NCBI RefSeq assembly: GCF_016598615.1
Contig: NZ_CP066831.1
Location: forward strand, 248,001 to 312,000
Length of the DNA stretch: 64,000 nucleotides
From: Streptomyces liliifuscus
Lineage (GTDB): Bacteria; Actinomycetota; Actinomycetes; Streptomycetales; Streptomycetaceae
Direction: 5' to 3'
Shown here: positions 34,590-43,869 of the stretch, piece after piece
Layout: every line of letters starts with the position of its first letter
How positions within the stretch are numbered: the first letter of the stretch is position 1
Translations under genes and position numbers: made by a program
Notes under the pieces: generated by a model
Told to the model about the DNA's origin: nothing
The model's input: the letters and a program-made list of their open reading frames with translations, nothing else
The model's database searches: none

Positions 34590-34894
34590 GAGACCAGCGC
34601 CTCACCGCTCCGCGTAACCAGCCCCGGTACCTCCCGCACAGGCAGGCCCCGCGACCCCGTCCAGAACACGATCGCCCACACCAGTTCCGGAGCTACTTGG
34701 ACTGCCGCCTTCGCGATGGAGGTGCACCCGACAGCCCCCGGCCCCGCGGTCGGTCGAAGCCAAAGACCGATTACGGGACAGCCCTCAAGCGCTGTCCCGT
34801 AACTGCTGGTCAGAGGAGATGACTTTGGGACGTCTCACGGAAGGGTCAGAGACTGAAACGGCCACATGTCCCCTCAGCCGCCTACGATGCGGGT
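34590..34894. other. Intergenic, contains a perfect inverted repeat
   Basis: No gene recognised. The notable element is the hairpin at 34771-34802, described separately. Confidence 0.4.
34771..34802. repeat. Perfect 12-bp inverted repeat, possible residual IS ends
   Basis: TTACGGGACAGC and GCTGTCCCGTAA are separated by 8 bp. One arm recurs at 36094-36105. It could be a terminator for the TetR gene, but the recurrence suggests fused terminal repeats of a lost mobile element. Confidence 0.5.
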
Positions 34895-35275
34895 ATGTCA
34901 TCGTCTGGGATCGCTCCGGGAAGCCGTCGCGGGGGAACGAGATCGACTGGCCTGGCGCCGGCGCGAGCGGATCGGATCATCAGAGTACTGTCGTGGTGGT
35001 GGGCGTCTGCGCCCCTCCTCCTGTTCACCCCGGCGATCGCGTATGCGATGGGGTTGCCGGACGTGAGACGAGAGATCGGCTGGGCCTTCGGCCTGATGGC
35101 CCTGTTCACTGCCGTGTTTGCGTCGGCAGCGGGATTCGTGGTGGCTCAGGTTGGGGACCGGCGAGAAGCACGCGGGCGATTCCTGATCATGGCCGTGTTG
35201 TCCAGTGTGCCGATTCTCTTCTTCTTGTTCTTCGGAGTGCTGTTCCCCGAGTGCCCGGACGGGTACCACTGCTAA
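34895..35275 (+). CDS. Small integral membrane protein
   Basis: 126 residues. After a basic N-terminus of about 28 residues come three hydrophobic segments (VLSWWWASAPLLLFTPAIAYAM, IGWAFGLMALFTAVFASAAG, FLIMAVLSSVPILFFLFFGV). It ends in PECPDGYHC with two closely spaced cysteines. No family recognised. It stands alone with no neighbour reading the same way, and function cannot be inferred. Confidence 0.65.
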   Translation: MSSSGIAPGSRRGGTRSTGLAPARADRIIRVLSWWWASAPLLLFTPAIAYAMGLPDVRREIGWAFGLMALFTAVFASAAGFVVAQVGDRREARGRFLIMAVLSSVPILFFLFFGVLFPECPDGYHC

Positions 35276-35547
35276 GGGCTGCCTCGTAACTGCAGTCACC
35301 AGGTGTCTGGCGTGATCACGGCTTCGGAGTCAACCTTTGCGCGGCTTGGAGCCTGCCGACTCCGAAGAGTCGGCGCCGCTGGCAGAGCTACTTGAGCGCA
35401 TGGAGTTGGTTGGGCAAGGTAGACGGAATCTTCGAGATGTACCCTCTTCAGGACCCGGCTCCAGCTGGAACGTGAGCGGTTGGCAGAGAGGTCGGCCCAC
35501 GGGACGCAGGCCCCGCGGAACTGTCCAGAAAGTAGCGGTGGTTGAGA

Positions 35548-35871
35548 CTAATTCCGTCCTCGTTGTCGCTCTCTCCGACGCCGACGTTCCTGCTCGACCA
35601 TTCTTTGACGGGTTCTCTCCTTGATGGCGGCGCGGCTAGAGGGAAGACCGTGCTCGCGCGCGTACCTCTGTTCCTGCATCGGCCAGATGATTACCACGAA
35701 CACCATCCACACCAACAGAAGCAGGCCGAGCAGCCCAAGCGCACACCATCCGACCATCGGCCATGAGATGTCATGCATCCGCCCGAGTAGGGCCAGTACT
35801 GCGCTGGTGGCAAGCGTGCCGAGCACCGCGATGCCGACACCTTCCAACCACCGTTCCAACCTGGGCGACAT
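35548..35871 (-). CDS. Small membrane protein, 107 residues
   Basis: MSPRLERWLEGVGIAVLGTL begins the first membrane helix. A second strongly hydrophobic helix follows (GLLGLLLLVWMVFVVIIWPM), and then a very basic, helical tail (KERTRQRMVEQERRRRRERQ). I chose ATG 35871, where hydrophobic coding character begins; the open frame upstream to 36087 is not coding-like. No family recognised. Confidence 0.65.
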   Translation of the reverse strand: MSPRLERWLEGVGIAVLGTLATSAVLALLGRMHDISWPMVGWCALGLLGLLLLVWMVFVVIIWPMQEQRYAREHGLPSSRAAIKERTRQRMVEQERRRRRERQRGRN

Positions 35872-36181
35872 GACCCACCCCCTGTCGCCCAAAGTAGCGG
35901 GATGCGAGGGCAAGCGCCTCCCAAATCGATGACGATTCGAGCAACGACCCTGGGTAAGGGTTGTCCCGCGATCGCCGACGGGCGTGCGGCGACAGCTACC
36001 AACCCTCGCAGCATTGCCGGGCTCGTCCGCATGAGGACGATCCTGCGCCCCCTGATCCACCGCATCTGACGCCGCATGCTGCTCCACCAGGAATTACGGG
36101 ACAGCCGGCGGATGACTCCTAATGTGGGCACGGGCCGCTGACCAAACGGTGTTGCGTGAAGTGAGGAAATCTCGCGTGCGT
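35872..36181. other. Intergenic, no gene; carries a second copy of the TTACGGGACAGC motif
   Basis: TTACGGGACAGC at 36094-36105 matches the arms of the hairpin at 34771-34802. Otherwise nothing recognised. Confidence 0.4.
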
Positions 36182-36497
36182 CTACCCGGCCCAGCAGAGC
36201 CTGCCGGTGTACGCCGCCCCCGTGACGTCGGGCCACGTACCGAGCCGGGTCAGACCGGGCTTCACGCACATGTCGCGCTCATTGGCGCCCTCGACGTGGA
36301 TGATGATGTCGGGGCGGCGCGTCGCAGTGCCCGTACCAGCCGTAGAGGTCCTTCCAGTGGAAGCCGCATGTGAACTGCGCAGCGGCCTGCTCGTCAGCGG
36401 CCGCGGCGCTGGCTGTGGCGCCGACTGACAGCAGCCCAGCCGTGGCGAGCGCGACGGCCAAGGCGGTCGCTCCTTTCAGCGGCATTGCCTTCTTCAT
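36182..36497 (-). pseudogene. DUF6355-type secreted protein, frameshifted
   Basis: The signal peptide MKKAMPLKGATALAVALATA GLLSVGATASA is followed by AAQFTCGFHWKDLYGWYGHC. The frame is lost at CDAPP because of one extra base in the four-base G run at 36311-36314 (plus strand). The correct continuation DIIIHVEGANERDMCVKPGL then TRLGTWPDVTGAAYTGRLC ends at 36182. The spaced cysteines and LCVxPGxTxLG-like core match DUF6355 natural-product biosynthesis-associated proteins. Restored length is 104 residues. It is a recent pseudogene or a sequencing error. Confidence 0.7.
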
Positions 36498-36760
36498 GGG
36501 TTCTCCTTTGATCGACGATGCTGGTCACAAGCGGGCACGACCGGTATGGAGATGGGCCGTCCAACCGTTTCCGCTCCGCCTCGAAGTTCCGTTGAAGCGG
36601 GTCGGCAACGTGGCTGTTGCGGCCGAATCCAGTCCAGGTGTAGAGGCCCAGACGTTGTTCACGTTCGAAACCCTGGTGCCGAACAAACAACTGCTGAAAA
36701 ATGTGACGGCGTCGTCCGGGTGTGACGTGGGGGAACGGGGATCTACGGGGAGGTGCGGCG

Positions 36761-39700
36761 ATGCCGCGCAAAGAGCGACCGCTGGATGCCGGGGACGGTC
36801 CGTTACTGGAGTTCGCCACGGGCCTGAGACAGTTGCGGCAGAAGGCGGGTGGTCCGTCGTACCGGAAGCTGGCGGAACAGGCGCACTATTCGATCTCGAC
36901 CTTGTCCTCCGCGGCGTCAGGACAGCGGCTGCCGACACTGGCGGTGGCACTGGCCTACGTACGCGCCTGTGACGGGGACTTGCAGGAGTGGGAGCAGCGG
37001 TGGCGCGAGGTGGCACGCCACTTCGGAGAGGAGGACTCCGCCCCCGGCGAGGCAAAGGAGTCCGGCACGCCGCCGTATGCGGGTCTGCGCCCGTTCCGTG
37101 AGCAGGACGCGGAGTGGTTCTTCGGCCGGGAGCATCTGGTGGCCGAGCTGGCCGAGCGGCTGGAGCGGCAACGGTTCGTGATGGTGATCGGGGCTTCGGG
37201 CGCGGGCAAGTCGTCGTTGTTACGGGCCGGGCTGGTGCCGCGGCTGCGGACAGCCGCGACGACGGTGGTGCTGACGCCGGGACCCCGGCCGCTGGAGGAA
37301 TGTGCGGTGCGGCTGGGCGCACTGGCCGCACTGGCCCCGGGCACGCTGTACAGGGAGTTGCGGGAGGATCCGGAGAACCTGGGACGTGTGATGCGGCAGA
37401 TCGCCGCACGTGCCGACGCGGTCGACGGTCATGTGGTGCTGGTCGTCGACCAGTTCGAGGAAACCTTCACCACGTGCCAGGACAACCATGAGCGGCAGAG
37501 CTTCATCGAGGCACTGGTCACTGCCGCTTCGGCCGGGTCCGGCCGGTGCCGGGTGGTACTCGGTGTGCGAGCCGACTTCTACGCACACTGCACCCACAAC
37601 CCCCTGCTGGTGGAGGCGATGCGCGACACACAGGTGCCGGTCGGACCGATGACCCTCGACGAGTTGCGCAGAGCCGTGGTGAGACCGGCCCAGCAGGCCG
37701 GTTGTACCGTCGAGGGCGCGCTGCTGGCATCGCTCACCGCCCATGCGCACGGCCGGGCCGGAATGCTTCCGCTGCTGTCGCACGCGCTGCTGCAGACCTG
37801 GCGCCGTCGTCGCGGCAACGCGCTGACGCTGGAGGCGTTCGAGGCAGTGGGCGGACTCGAAGGCAGCCTGGCACGCACCGCCGAGGAGTTCTACGGACAA
37901 CTGGAGCCGGCGCAACGGAAGCCTGCCCGGCAGGTGTTCGTGCGACTGACCGCGCTGGGCGACGGAACGGAGGACACCCGCCGGCCGACGCGCCTGGAGG
38001 AACTCCAAGGGCTCGCCGAGCAGTCCGACGGTGCGGACATCGCCGACGTACTGGACCGGGCGGCCCGAGCACGGCTGCTGACACTGGACCAGGAACGAGT
38101 GGAACTGGCCCATGAGGCGCTGATCCGCTGCTGGCCCAGGCTTCATGGATGGCTGACCGAGGACCGGGAAGCCTTACGGATCCTGCGCCAGCTCACCAGC
38201 GCGGCACAGGCGTGGGAGGCGCTGGGGCAGGATCCCGGTGCGCTGTACCGAGGCACGCGGCTGGACATGGCCGCCGCGCTCGACCGTACCTCCTTGTCCA
38301 TGAAGGAGCGGGAGTTCCTCGACGCGAGCCGGGCCGCCGCGGACAGCGAACAAGCTGCCGCCCGCCGCGGTGCCCGCCGACTGCGTCGGCTCACCGTGCT
38401 GCTCGCCGTGCTCCTGGTCACGGCATCGGCCGCCGCCGTGTACGCCGTGCGCGCACAGGGCACCGCCACCCGGCAGCGCAACATCGCCTTGTCCCAGAAG
38501 GTCGCGGACCAGGCCACCGCACTGCGCTCCACCGACCCGGCGCTCGCCACCCAGCTCAGCCTCGCCGCCTACCGTCTGGCCCCGACCACCGAGGCCCGCA
38601 GCAGCCTGCTCAGCACCTTCGCGACCCCCTACGCGACACGGCTCACGGGTCACACCGACAACGTGAACGCCGTGGCCTATCGCGCCGACAGCCGCACGCT
38701 GGTCACCGGCAGCAGCGACAACACCGCCCGGCTGTGGAACATCACCGACCCCTATCGCCCTCGCCCGTCGGCCACCTTGACCGGGCACACCGAGAAGGTC
38801 AGTCATGCCGCCTTCAGCTCCGACGGCCGCACCCTGGCCACGGCGAGCTGGGACGACACCGCCCGGCTGTGGGACGTCGCCGATCCGCGCAAGCCGCACC
38901 GCACGACCGTGCTGCGCGGCCACACCGGCGACGTCAACGCCGTCGCGTTCAGCCCGGACGGCACCGCCCTCGCCACAGCGAGCAGCGACAGCACCGTGCG
39001 GCTCTGGGATGTCTCCGATCCGCGTCGCCCCCGCACCACGGCCACGCTGCGCGCCGACAACAAGTCAAGCGCCGCGCTCGTTTCCGTGGCCTTCAGCCCC
39101 GACGGCCACACCCTGGCCGCGGCCGGCTTCGATCGCACCGTACAGCTGTGGACTCTCAACGCCTCCGGGGGCGCCCGCAGGTCGGCCACCCTGACCGGCC
39201 ATACCGCCGCTGTCAGTTGGGTGGTGTTCAGCCCGGACGGGAAGACGCTGGCCAGCGCGAGCTGGGACCGGACCGTGCGGCTCTGGAATCTGGCCTCCCC
39301 CGGACGCCCGGTCCGGTCGGCGACCCTGACCGGCCACACCGACGGAATGCGTTCCGTCGCGATCAGCCCGGACGGACGCACGCTCGCCGGCGCAAGCCTG
39401 GACCGCACCGTGGGGGTGTGGGACATCAGCGACACACGCCGACCGAGGCGCCTGACCGTGCTGACCGGGCACACCGACGCCGCCGTCTTCGTGGCCTTCA
39501 GCCCCGACGGGCGCACCCTGGCCAGCGCCGGCGACGACCAGACGGCCCGCCTGTGGGACCTTGCCACCCCTACCGCCTACGGTCACACCGACACCGTCTG
39601 CGCGGTGGCGATCAGTCCCGACGGCCGCACCCTGGCCACCGGAAGTCACGATCGCACCGCCCGCCTGTGGGACATCACCACACCTCGCCGCCCCCGCGAA

Positions 39701-40591
39701 CTCGCCACCCTCACCAGGCACAAGGACGCGGTGTGCGGGCTGGCGATCAGTCCTGACGGCCGTACCTTGGCGACCGGCAGTCACGATCGCACCGCCCGGC
39801 TGTGGGACATCACCGCACCCCGCCGCCCCCGCGAACTCTCCGCCCTCACCGGACACGGCAACCACGTGAACACAGTGGCCTTCAGCCCCGGCGGCACCAC
39901 CGTGGCCACCTCCAGCTTGGACGGCACCGTGCGGCTCTGGGACGTCAAAGACCCACGTCGACCCCGCGAGTCGACCTCCGCGATCGAACATGCCAGGGGC
40001 GCCAACGCCGCCGCCTTCGGCCCGGACGGCGCCGTCCTCGTCACCGGGGGTTGGGACCGCAAAGTACAACTGTGGAACGTCAGCGACCCCCGCCACCCAA
40101 AGTGGCTGGACACCTCCCCGGCACTCTCCGAGGGGGTCAGCGCCGTCGCCTTCAGCCCGAATGGCGACGCCCTGGCCACCACGGAATTCGGTGGCAAGAC
40201 GCGCCTGTGGAGTGTCACCGGCCGCCGCCTGCATCAGACAGCGGCTCTCGACGGCCACGTCGGCGCCGCCTACTCCCCCGCCTTCAGTCCCGACGGGAAC
40301 ACCCTGGCCACCATGGGCTCGGACGGGACGGCCCGCCTGTGGGACACAAGAGATCCGAGCCGCCCGCACGCGCTGGCCTCTCTCAGCAGCGAAAACTCCT
40401 ACATCGCGGCAGCGTTCGGGCCCGACGGTCACACCCTGGTCACCGCAGGCGCAGACCGCACCACCCGCCTGTGGGAGACCGCCCCGAAACGCGTCGCCGA
40501 GCGCGTATGCCGACTCAGCCACCCCACCGTCACCCGCTCCGAGTGGAAGGAGCACTTCGGAAACCTGGCCTACCGGCCCCCATGCCTGTAA
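36761..40591 (+). CDS. HTH-nSTAND1 NTPase-WD40 signalling protein
   Basis: 1276 residues. N-terminal XRE-like helix-turn-helix (about 15-80: LRQLRQKAGGPSYRKLAEQA, HYSISTLSSAASG). nSTAND1 ATPase at about 105-505: PYAGLRPFREQDAEWFFGRE, Walker A GASGAGKSS at about 143-151, Walker B VVLVVDQFEETFT. Then come a coiled region and one membrane helix (about 545-563, LTVLLAVLLVTASAAAVYAV). Fourteen WD40 repeats run from about 627 to 1240, each ending like DRTVRLWDI, enough for two seven-bladed propellers. The blade 7-8 junction is shortened. Such proteins are ATP-driven sensor switches; the HTH suggests a transcriptional output or protein contact. ATG 36761 has GGGAGG upstream. Confidence 0.93.
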   Translation: MPRKERPLDAGDGPLLEFATGLRQLRQKAGGPSYRKLAEQAHYSISTLSSAASGQRLPTLAVALAYVRACDGDLQEWEQRWREVARHFGEEDSAPGEAKESGTPPYAGLRPFREQDAEWFFGREHLVAELAERLERQRFVMVIGASGAGKSSLLRAGLVPRLRTAATTVVLTPGPRPLEECAVRLGALAALAPGTLYRELREDPENLGRVMRQIAARADAVDGHVVLVVDQFEETFTTCQDNHERQSFIEALVTAASAGSGRCRVVLGVRADFYAHCTHNPLLVEAMRDTQVPVGPMTLDELRRAVVRPAQQAGCTVEGALLASLTAHAHGRAGMLPLLSHALLQTWRRRRGNALTLEAFEAVGGLEGSLARTAEEFYGQLEPAQRKPARQVFVRLTALGDGTEDTRRPTRLEELQGLAEQSDGADIADVLDRAARARLLTLDQERVELAHEALIRCWPRLHGWLTEDREALRILRQLTSAAQAWEALGQDPGALYRGTRLDMAAALDRTSLSMKEREFLDASRAAADSEQAAARRGARRLRRLTVLLAVLLVTASAAAVYAVRAQGTATRQRNIALSQKVADQATALRSTDPALATQLSLAAYRLAPTTEARSSLLSTFATPYATRLTGHTDNVNAVAYRADSRTLVTGSSDNTARLWNITDPYRPRPSATLTGHTEKVSHAAFSSDGRTLATASWDDTARLWDVADPRKPHRTTVLRGHTGDVNAVAFSPDGTALATASSDSTVRLWDVSDPRRPRTTATLRADNKSSAALVSVAFSPDGHTLAAAGFDRTVQLWTLNASGGARRSATLTGHTAAVSWVVFSPDGKTLASASWDRTVRLWNLASPGRPVRSATLTGHTDGMRSVAISPDGRTLAGASLDRTVGVWDISDTRRPRRLTVLTGHTDAAVFVAFSPDGRTLASAGDDQTARLWDLATPTAYGHTDTVCAVAISPDGRTLATGSHDRTARLWDITTPRRPRELATLTRHKDAVCGLAISPDGRTLATGSHDRTARLWDITAPRRPRELSALTGHGNHVNTVAFSPGGTTVATSSLDGTVRLWDVKDPRRPRESTSAIEHARGANAAAFGPDGAVLVTGGWDRKVQLWNVSDPRHPKWLDTSPALSEGVSAVAFSPNGDALATTEFGGKTRLWSVTGRRLHQTAALDGHVGAAYSPAFSPDGNTLATMGSDGTARLWDTRDPSRPHALASLSSENSYIAAAFGPDGHTLVTAGADRTTRLWETAPKRVAERVCRLSHPTVTRSEWKEHFGNLAYRPPCL

Positions 40592-40624
40592 CAGCCGGGG
40601 AGCCGAATCACGATGGTGCGCGGC

Positions 40625-40735
40625 AGGATGCGACATCCCGAGCAACGAGCTGGCGCATGAACAAGTTGGTGCGCCAGTAGTCAACGATCGGTCGCACGCG
40701 ATCTGACAGGTCCAATGCCCACTGGCGCCGCCCTG
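40625..40735 (-). pseudogene. IS5-type transposase N-terminal scrap
   Basis: The minus frame reads RRQWALDLSDRVRPIVDYWR followed by TNLFMRQLVARDVA, which corresponds to the HTH region of DDE_Tnp_4 transposases (LP..DRV....YWRTNLTMRQLA). Only this portion remains. Confidence 0.6.
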
Positions 40736-40767
40736 CTCGACCAGGCCGCCGAAGGGTGCGGAATGCG

Positions 40768-40805
40768 CCTGGAGAAGGCCTTGGTGGACCAGGGCCTTCT
40801 CCAGG
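40768..40805. terminator. Perfect 13-bp hairpin, probable terminator between convergent genes
   Basis: CCTGGAGAAGGCC and GGCCTTCTCCAGG are separated by 12 bp. It lies between the end of the nSTAND1-WD40 gene (plus) and the end of the HxlR gene (minus), so it can stop transcription from both sides. Confidence 0.6.
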
Positions 40806-40920
40806 CGACTGTGAGTGGGAAGAGGCGGCGGCCTGCACCTACACCGAGGATCCGGACCGCGTCGGGGTGCTGCGGGCGGAGGCCGAGGCTGCCCGGGAGG
40901 CGGATCTGCCGACCGCGAGG

Positions 40921-41475
40921 TCAGGAAGGAGCTGATCGGGCGGGATCTGTGGTTGTGGCCGGGTGCGTGCCCTCCTCCCCCTGCGCGGCAATCAGCGGTC
41001 CCAATAGCCACGTGCCCGGCCCTGCCCGTCCGCCGGGGCCGGGCAGTTGTGTCGTGTCGGCCACCGTGAGCGGCTCCTGGCAGGCGTCGCAGGCCACGAC
41101 CGGCGTGGTGACGTGCCCGCAGGCGTCGTGGCGGATCCGGGCGGGCGGCCCCGCGGGCCCCGCGTACCACTTGTCGCCCCAGGTCATCAGCGCCAGCAGG
41201 ACGGGGTAGAGCTCCTGCCCCTTCTCCGTGGCCACGTACTCCTCGCGCGGCGGGCTGTTCTGGTACCGCTCGCGGGTCAACACGCCTTCCTCGACCAGTC
41301 GGGCCAGCCGCGCGGCGAGAACCTTGCGGGACAGGCCGAGGTCCTCCGCCAGTTCGTCGAAGCGGCGGATGCCGACGAGGACGTCGCGCATGATCAGGGC
41401 CGTCCAGGCGTCGCCGAACAGGTCGATCGAGCGGGCGATCGAGCACGCGACATCAGAGAGGGAGGTACGGGTCAC
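40921..41475 (-). CDS. HxlR-family transcriptional regulator
   Basis: 184 residues from GTG 41475. Core winged helix: SIARSIDLFGDAWTALIMRD, VLVGIRRFDELAEDLGLSRK, VLAARLARLVEEGVLTRERY and PREEYVATEKGQELYPVLL. The C-terminal extension contains four cysteines (CGHVTTPVVACDACQ), suggesting a metal or redox site. The 863-codon open frame around it is mostly a shadow; only this part is coding. It is divergent from the methyltransferase gene with two identical palindromes between, so it is a likely repressor of both genes. Confidence 0.9.
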   Translation of the reverse strand: MTRTSLSDVACSIARSIDLFGDAWTALIMRDVLVGIRRFDELAEDLGLSRKVLAARLARLVEEGVLTRERYQNSPPREEYVATEKGQELYPVLLALMTWGDKWYAGPAGPPARIRHDACGHVTTPVVACDACQEPLTVADTTQLPGPGGRAGPGTWLLGPLIAAQGEEGTHPATTTDPARSAPS

Positions 41476-41497
41476 CCTTCGATGGTATCGAGTGTGG

Positions 41498-41541
41498 GTT
41501 CCCTGAGGGAACTCACCAATGCTAGGTTCCCTCAGGGAACC
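41498..41541. promoter_or_regulatory. Twin HxlR operators
   Basis: GTTCCCTGAGGGAAC (41498-41512) and GGTTCCCTCAGGGAACC (41525-41541) are both perfect palindromes with the same half site, centred 28 bp apart. They occupy the gap between the HxlR and methyltransferase genes. Confidence 0.75.
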
Positions 41542-41661
41542 TGACCCAGAACGTCGAGGGAGCCTGCCATCTCCGCCGCCCCGCACATTGCACTCGACTC
41601 GGTCGGGCCCGCGGCTGTCGACGGCCGCCACATCCGGGCCCTGACCTTCCAGTCCGTACGG

Positions 41662-42336
41662 ATGGAGTACCTTCGGCACGTGCTGTCGGAGCTGAGCCTC
41701 GCGGCGGCTGACAGCCGGGCGCTCGTCGTCGGCAGCGGGCGCGGCCTTCTGGCCCGCGGCCTCACGCAGCTCGGTTTCGAGGTCGTCGCCGCCGATCCGT
41801 CCCCCGCCGCGACGGCCCTCGCCCTGGATGCGGACGACGGTCTGGGCGTCACGTACCTGACGACACCCGCGGAGGAACTCGACCTGCCGGACGACTCCTT
41901 CGACCTCGTCTACTGCGCCGACACCCTTGAGATCACCGAACGGCCGGACGCGGTCCTCGCACAGGCGGCGCGTGTGCTGCGCCCTGGTGGGGCCTTCGTC
42001 TACGACACGGTGAACCGCACCCCCGCGTCCCGCCTCGTCTACCTCGGCGCCTTCCAAACCCTCCCCAGCACACGGATCATGCCCCGCGGCCGTTACGCCG
42101 CACACCGGCTGCGCCGACCGGTGGAGCTCGCCGAGTCCCTCGACCGAGCGGGGCTGTCCGCGCAGGACGTCTCGGCGTTCAAGCCGCGCAACGTACGCAG
42201 CCTGGTGCGCGCGACGCGCGGGCGCAGGCGTGGCCCGCTGACCGACGATCAGCTGCCGGCGCTGGTCGACATGGTGCTCGAGCCGGAGGGCAGCCCGGTG
42301 GTGACCTATCTGGGGTATGCGGTCCACCGGGCATGA
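41662..42336 (+). CDS. Class I SAM-dependent methyltransferase (UbiG/COQ3-like)
   Basis: 224 residues from ATG 41662. SAM motif I ALVVGSGRGLLARGLTQLGF, motif II acidic VVAADPS, then FDLVYCADTLEIT and VLRPGGAFVYDTVNRT are typical of ubiquinone-type O-methyltransferases. The reading frame is open and protein-like for 31 further codons upstream (AISAAPHIALDSVGPAAVDG, RHIRALTFQSVR). A GAGGGAG site precedes an ATC at 41569 rather than a standard start. The natural start may therefore be mutated, or a rare AUC start may be used. It is divergent from HxlR. Confidence 0.85.
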   Translation: MEYLRHVLSELSLAAADSRALVVGSGRGLLARGLTQLGFEVVAADPSPAATALALDADDGLGVTYLTTPAEELDLPDDSFDLVYCADTLEITERPDAVLAQAARVLRPGGAFVYDTVNRTPASRLVYLGAFQTLPSTRIMPRGRYAAHRLRRPVELAESLDRAGLSAQDVSAFKPRNVRSLVRATRGRRRGPLTDDQLPALVDMVLEPEGSPVVTYLGYAVHRA

Positions 42337-42827
42337 GCCACACCGCCGACCCCGGACCGGCCATCCCGGGCGCACCCCAAAATGGCATCGCCAGTTCCTA
42401 CCCGGCCGAGCCCCGCTGTCAGGCCGTATCGCAATCTTGTTGAGGTGCGCTGGTCGAGCGGTGACCAGTACGACGATTGTGCCGTTCGTCAGGTGTGGGG
42501 GAATCGCTGTGGATCGTGGATGACGAACTGTGGGCGCTGATGGAGCCGTTGCAGCCCACCCGTGCAGGAGCTGCTGCACGCCCTGGATGACGCGGACGAC
42601 AGCATCAACGCCTCTGCTGTGATGACCGGGTATCCGCGGGTCGCTGGGCTCCTCCCTCGTACCTGTGCCACTCCTCGGTGTGTAGTGGCGAGCCCGCTCG
42701 TCGTGGAGTGCACAGCGGGCGACTTGGAGCTCGCGGGAAATTAAGGCTTGAGTCGTCTCGGGACGTCTCCTGGGGCCGTCGCAGGCTCGTCGGCACGGCT
42801 GACAGTCGTTGTGACCGTGCAGGAGTT
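42337..42827. other. Intergenic with a short IS5 transposase scrap
   Basis: At about 42508-42560 the plus strand reads LWIVDDELWALMEPLQPT, the opening residues of an IS5-type transposase, then decays. Nothing else was recognised. Confidence 0.45.
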
Positions 42828-43628
42828 TCAGGCGAGGCCCTCGATGAAGCCCGAGAGCATGGTGAGCAGGATCCCAGGCTGTTCCAGGTGCAGGTCGTGG
42901 CCGGTGCCGGGGATGCTCAACGCCATGGTGGCGGGTCGCTGCCGAAGCATTTCGTCGCCTTCCTGTGCAGGGATGAAGCTGGATTGCGCCAGGACGACCA
43001 GGGTCGGGCAGGCGACCTGCCTCCACTCGTGCAGGAAGGAACGCTGGGCGTTCTCCGCCAGCGAGCGGACCATTACGTCCCGGTCGAAGCGAGGCCACCA
43101 TCCGCCGTCGCCTTCTTCCAGTCCGGCCGCCCAGCCCGCTCCGACCGGTCCGCCGCCGAGGAAGGCGGCTACCGCCTCGCGTGAGGGGAACGGTGTCGGC
43201 CACGAGTCGAGCCATCTGCCGATGTCCCCGGGGCTGTTCGGATTTGGACCGCCGGAGCCGGCCTCGACGAGCACGAGCGCGCGGACAAGTCCGGGATGCG
43301 CGGCGGCGGCGAGCATGGCCGTGTGCCCGCCCAGCGACTGGCCGACCAGGACAGGCCGCTGCAGCGCCAGCTGATCGACAACGGCGATGACATCGGCGAC
43401 GTAGGCGGCGCGGGAGACGTCCCGCGGGTGGCGCTCGCTGGCGCCGTGCCCGCGCTGGTCGAGGGCGACGACCCGATATCGGGGGCTCAACTTCCGTGCC
43501 AGCACGTCCCATTCACCCGCGTGACCGGCCAGGCCGTGCAGAAACACGATGGGCTGTCCCGTCCCGCCCCAGTCCCGGAAGGCAAGCCGGACGCCGTCTC
43601 GCACCACCACGTGTTCAGACCATGCCAC
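42828..43628 (-). CDS. Alpha/beta-fold hydrolase
   Basis: 266 residues. HGLAGHAGEW gives the oxyanion-hole HG, GQSLGG holds the nucleophile (about Ser98), an acidic residue follows in the later core, and PGTGHDLHLEQP provides the catalytic histidine. ALDQRGHGASERHP is the usual loop before the nucleophile. The family covers esterases, haloperoxidases and C-C hydrolases; the substrate is unknown. It is flanked by IS scraps on both sides and has no operon partner. Confidence 0.9.
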   Translation of the reverse strand: MAWSEHVVVRDGVRLAFRDWGGTGQPIVFLHGLAGHAGEWDVLARKLSPRYRVVALDQRGHGASERHPRDVSRAAYVADVIAVVDQLALQRPVLVGQSLGGHTAMLAAAAHPGLVRALVLVEAGSGGPNPNSPGDIGRWLDSWPTPFPSREAVAAFLGGGPVGAGWAAGLEEGDGGWWPRFDRDVMVRSLAENAQRSFLHEWRQVACPTLVVLAQSSFIPAQEGDEMLRQRPATMALSIPGTGHDLHLEQPGILLTMLSGFIEGLA

Positions 43629-43658
43629 GTCGGCTCCCAGGAAATCGGCTGGCTTTGA

Positions 43659-43815
43659 TCATGCCGCAACCGCCTCGGGGCGTTCGACGAGCCAGCCACG
43701 TCCGAAGCGGACTCCGGCGCCCGCGAGAGCGACGAGGTGGGGTGCGTCCACAGCCCTCCACCGTTGCTGGGCGGACTCGACGAGTTTGAAGACCATGGCC
43801 AGGGCGGCTGTGAGG
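43659..43815 (-). pseudogene. IS256-family transposase C-terminal remnant
   Basis: The minus frame LTAALAMVFKLVESAQQRWR then AVDAPHLVALAGAGVRF and LVERPEA, ending TGA at 43659. It matches the end of IS256 transposases (FKLVEAAQ.RWR.VNAPHLVALV). Confidence 0.6.
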
Positions 43816-43869
43816 GAGCCGGCCCCGCAGGTGGATCGGTGAAGGCTCGATCGCCGAGCGCATGCTGAT

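Noticed and set aside
39065..41446. 793-codon minus-strand frame across the WD40 region
   Set aside because: It mirrors the WD40 repeat periodicity in reverse and has no independent start, ribosome site or domain.
41476..43512. Long N-terminal extension of the HxlR frame
   Set aside because: Upstream of 41475 the frame runs antisense through the methyltransferase gene and the IS scrap; only the C-terminal 184 residues match a family.
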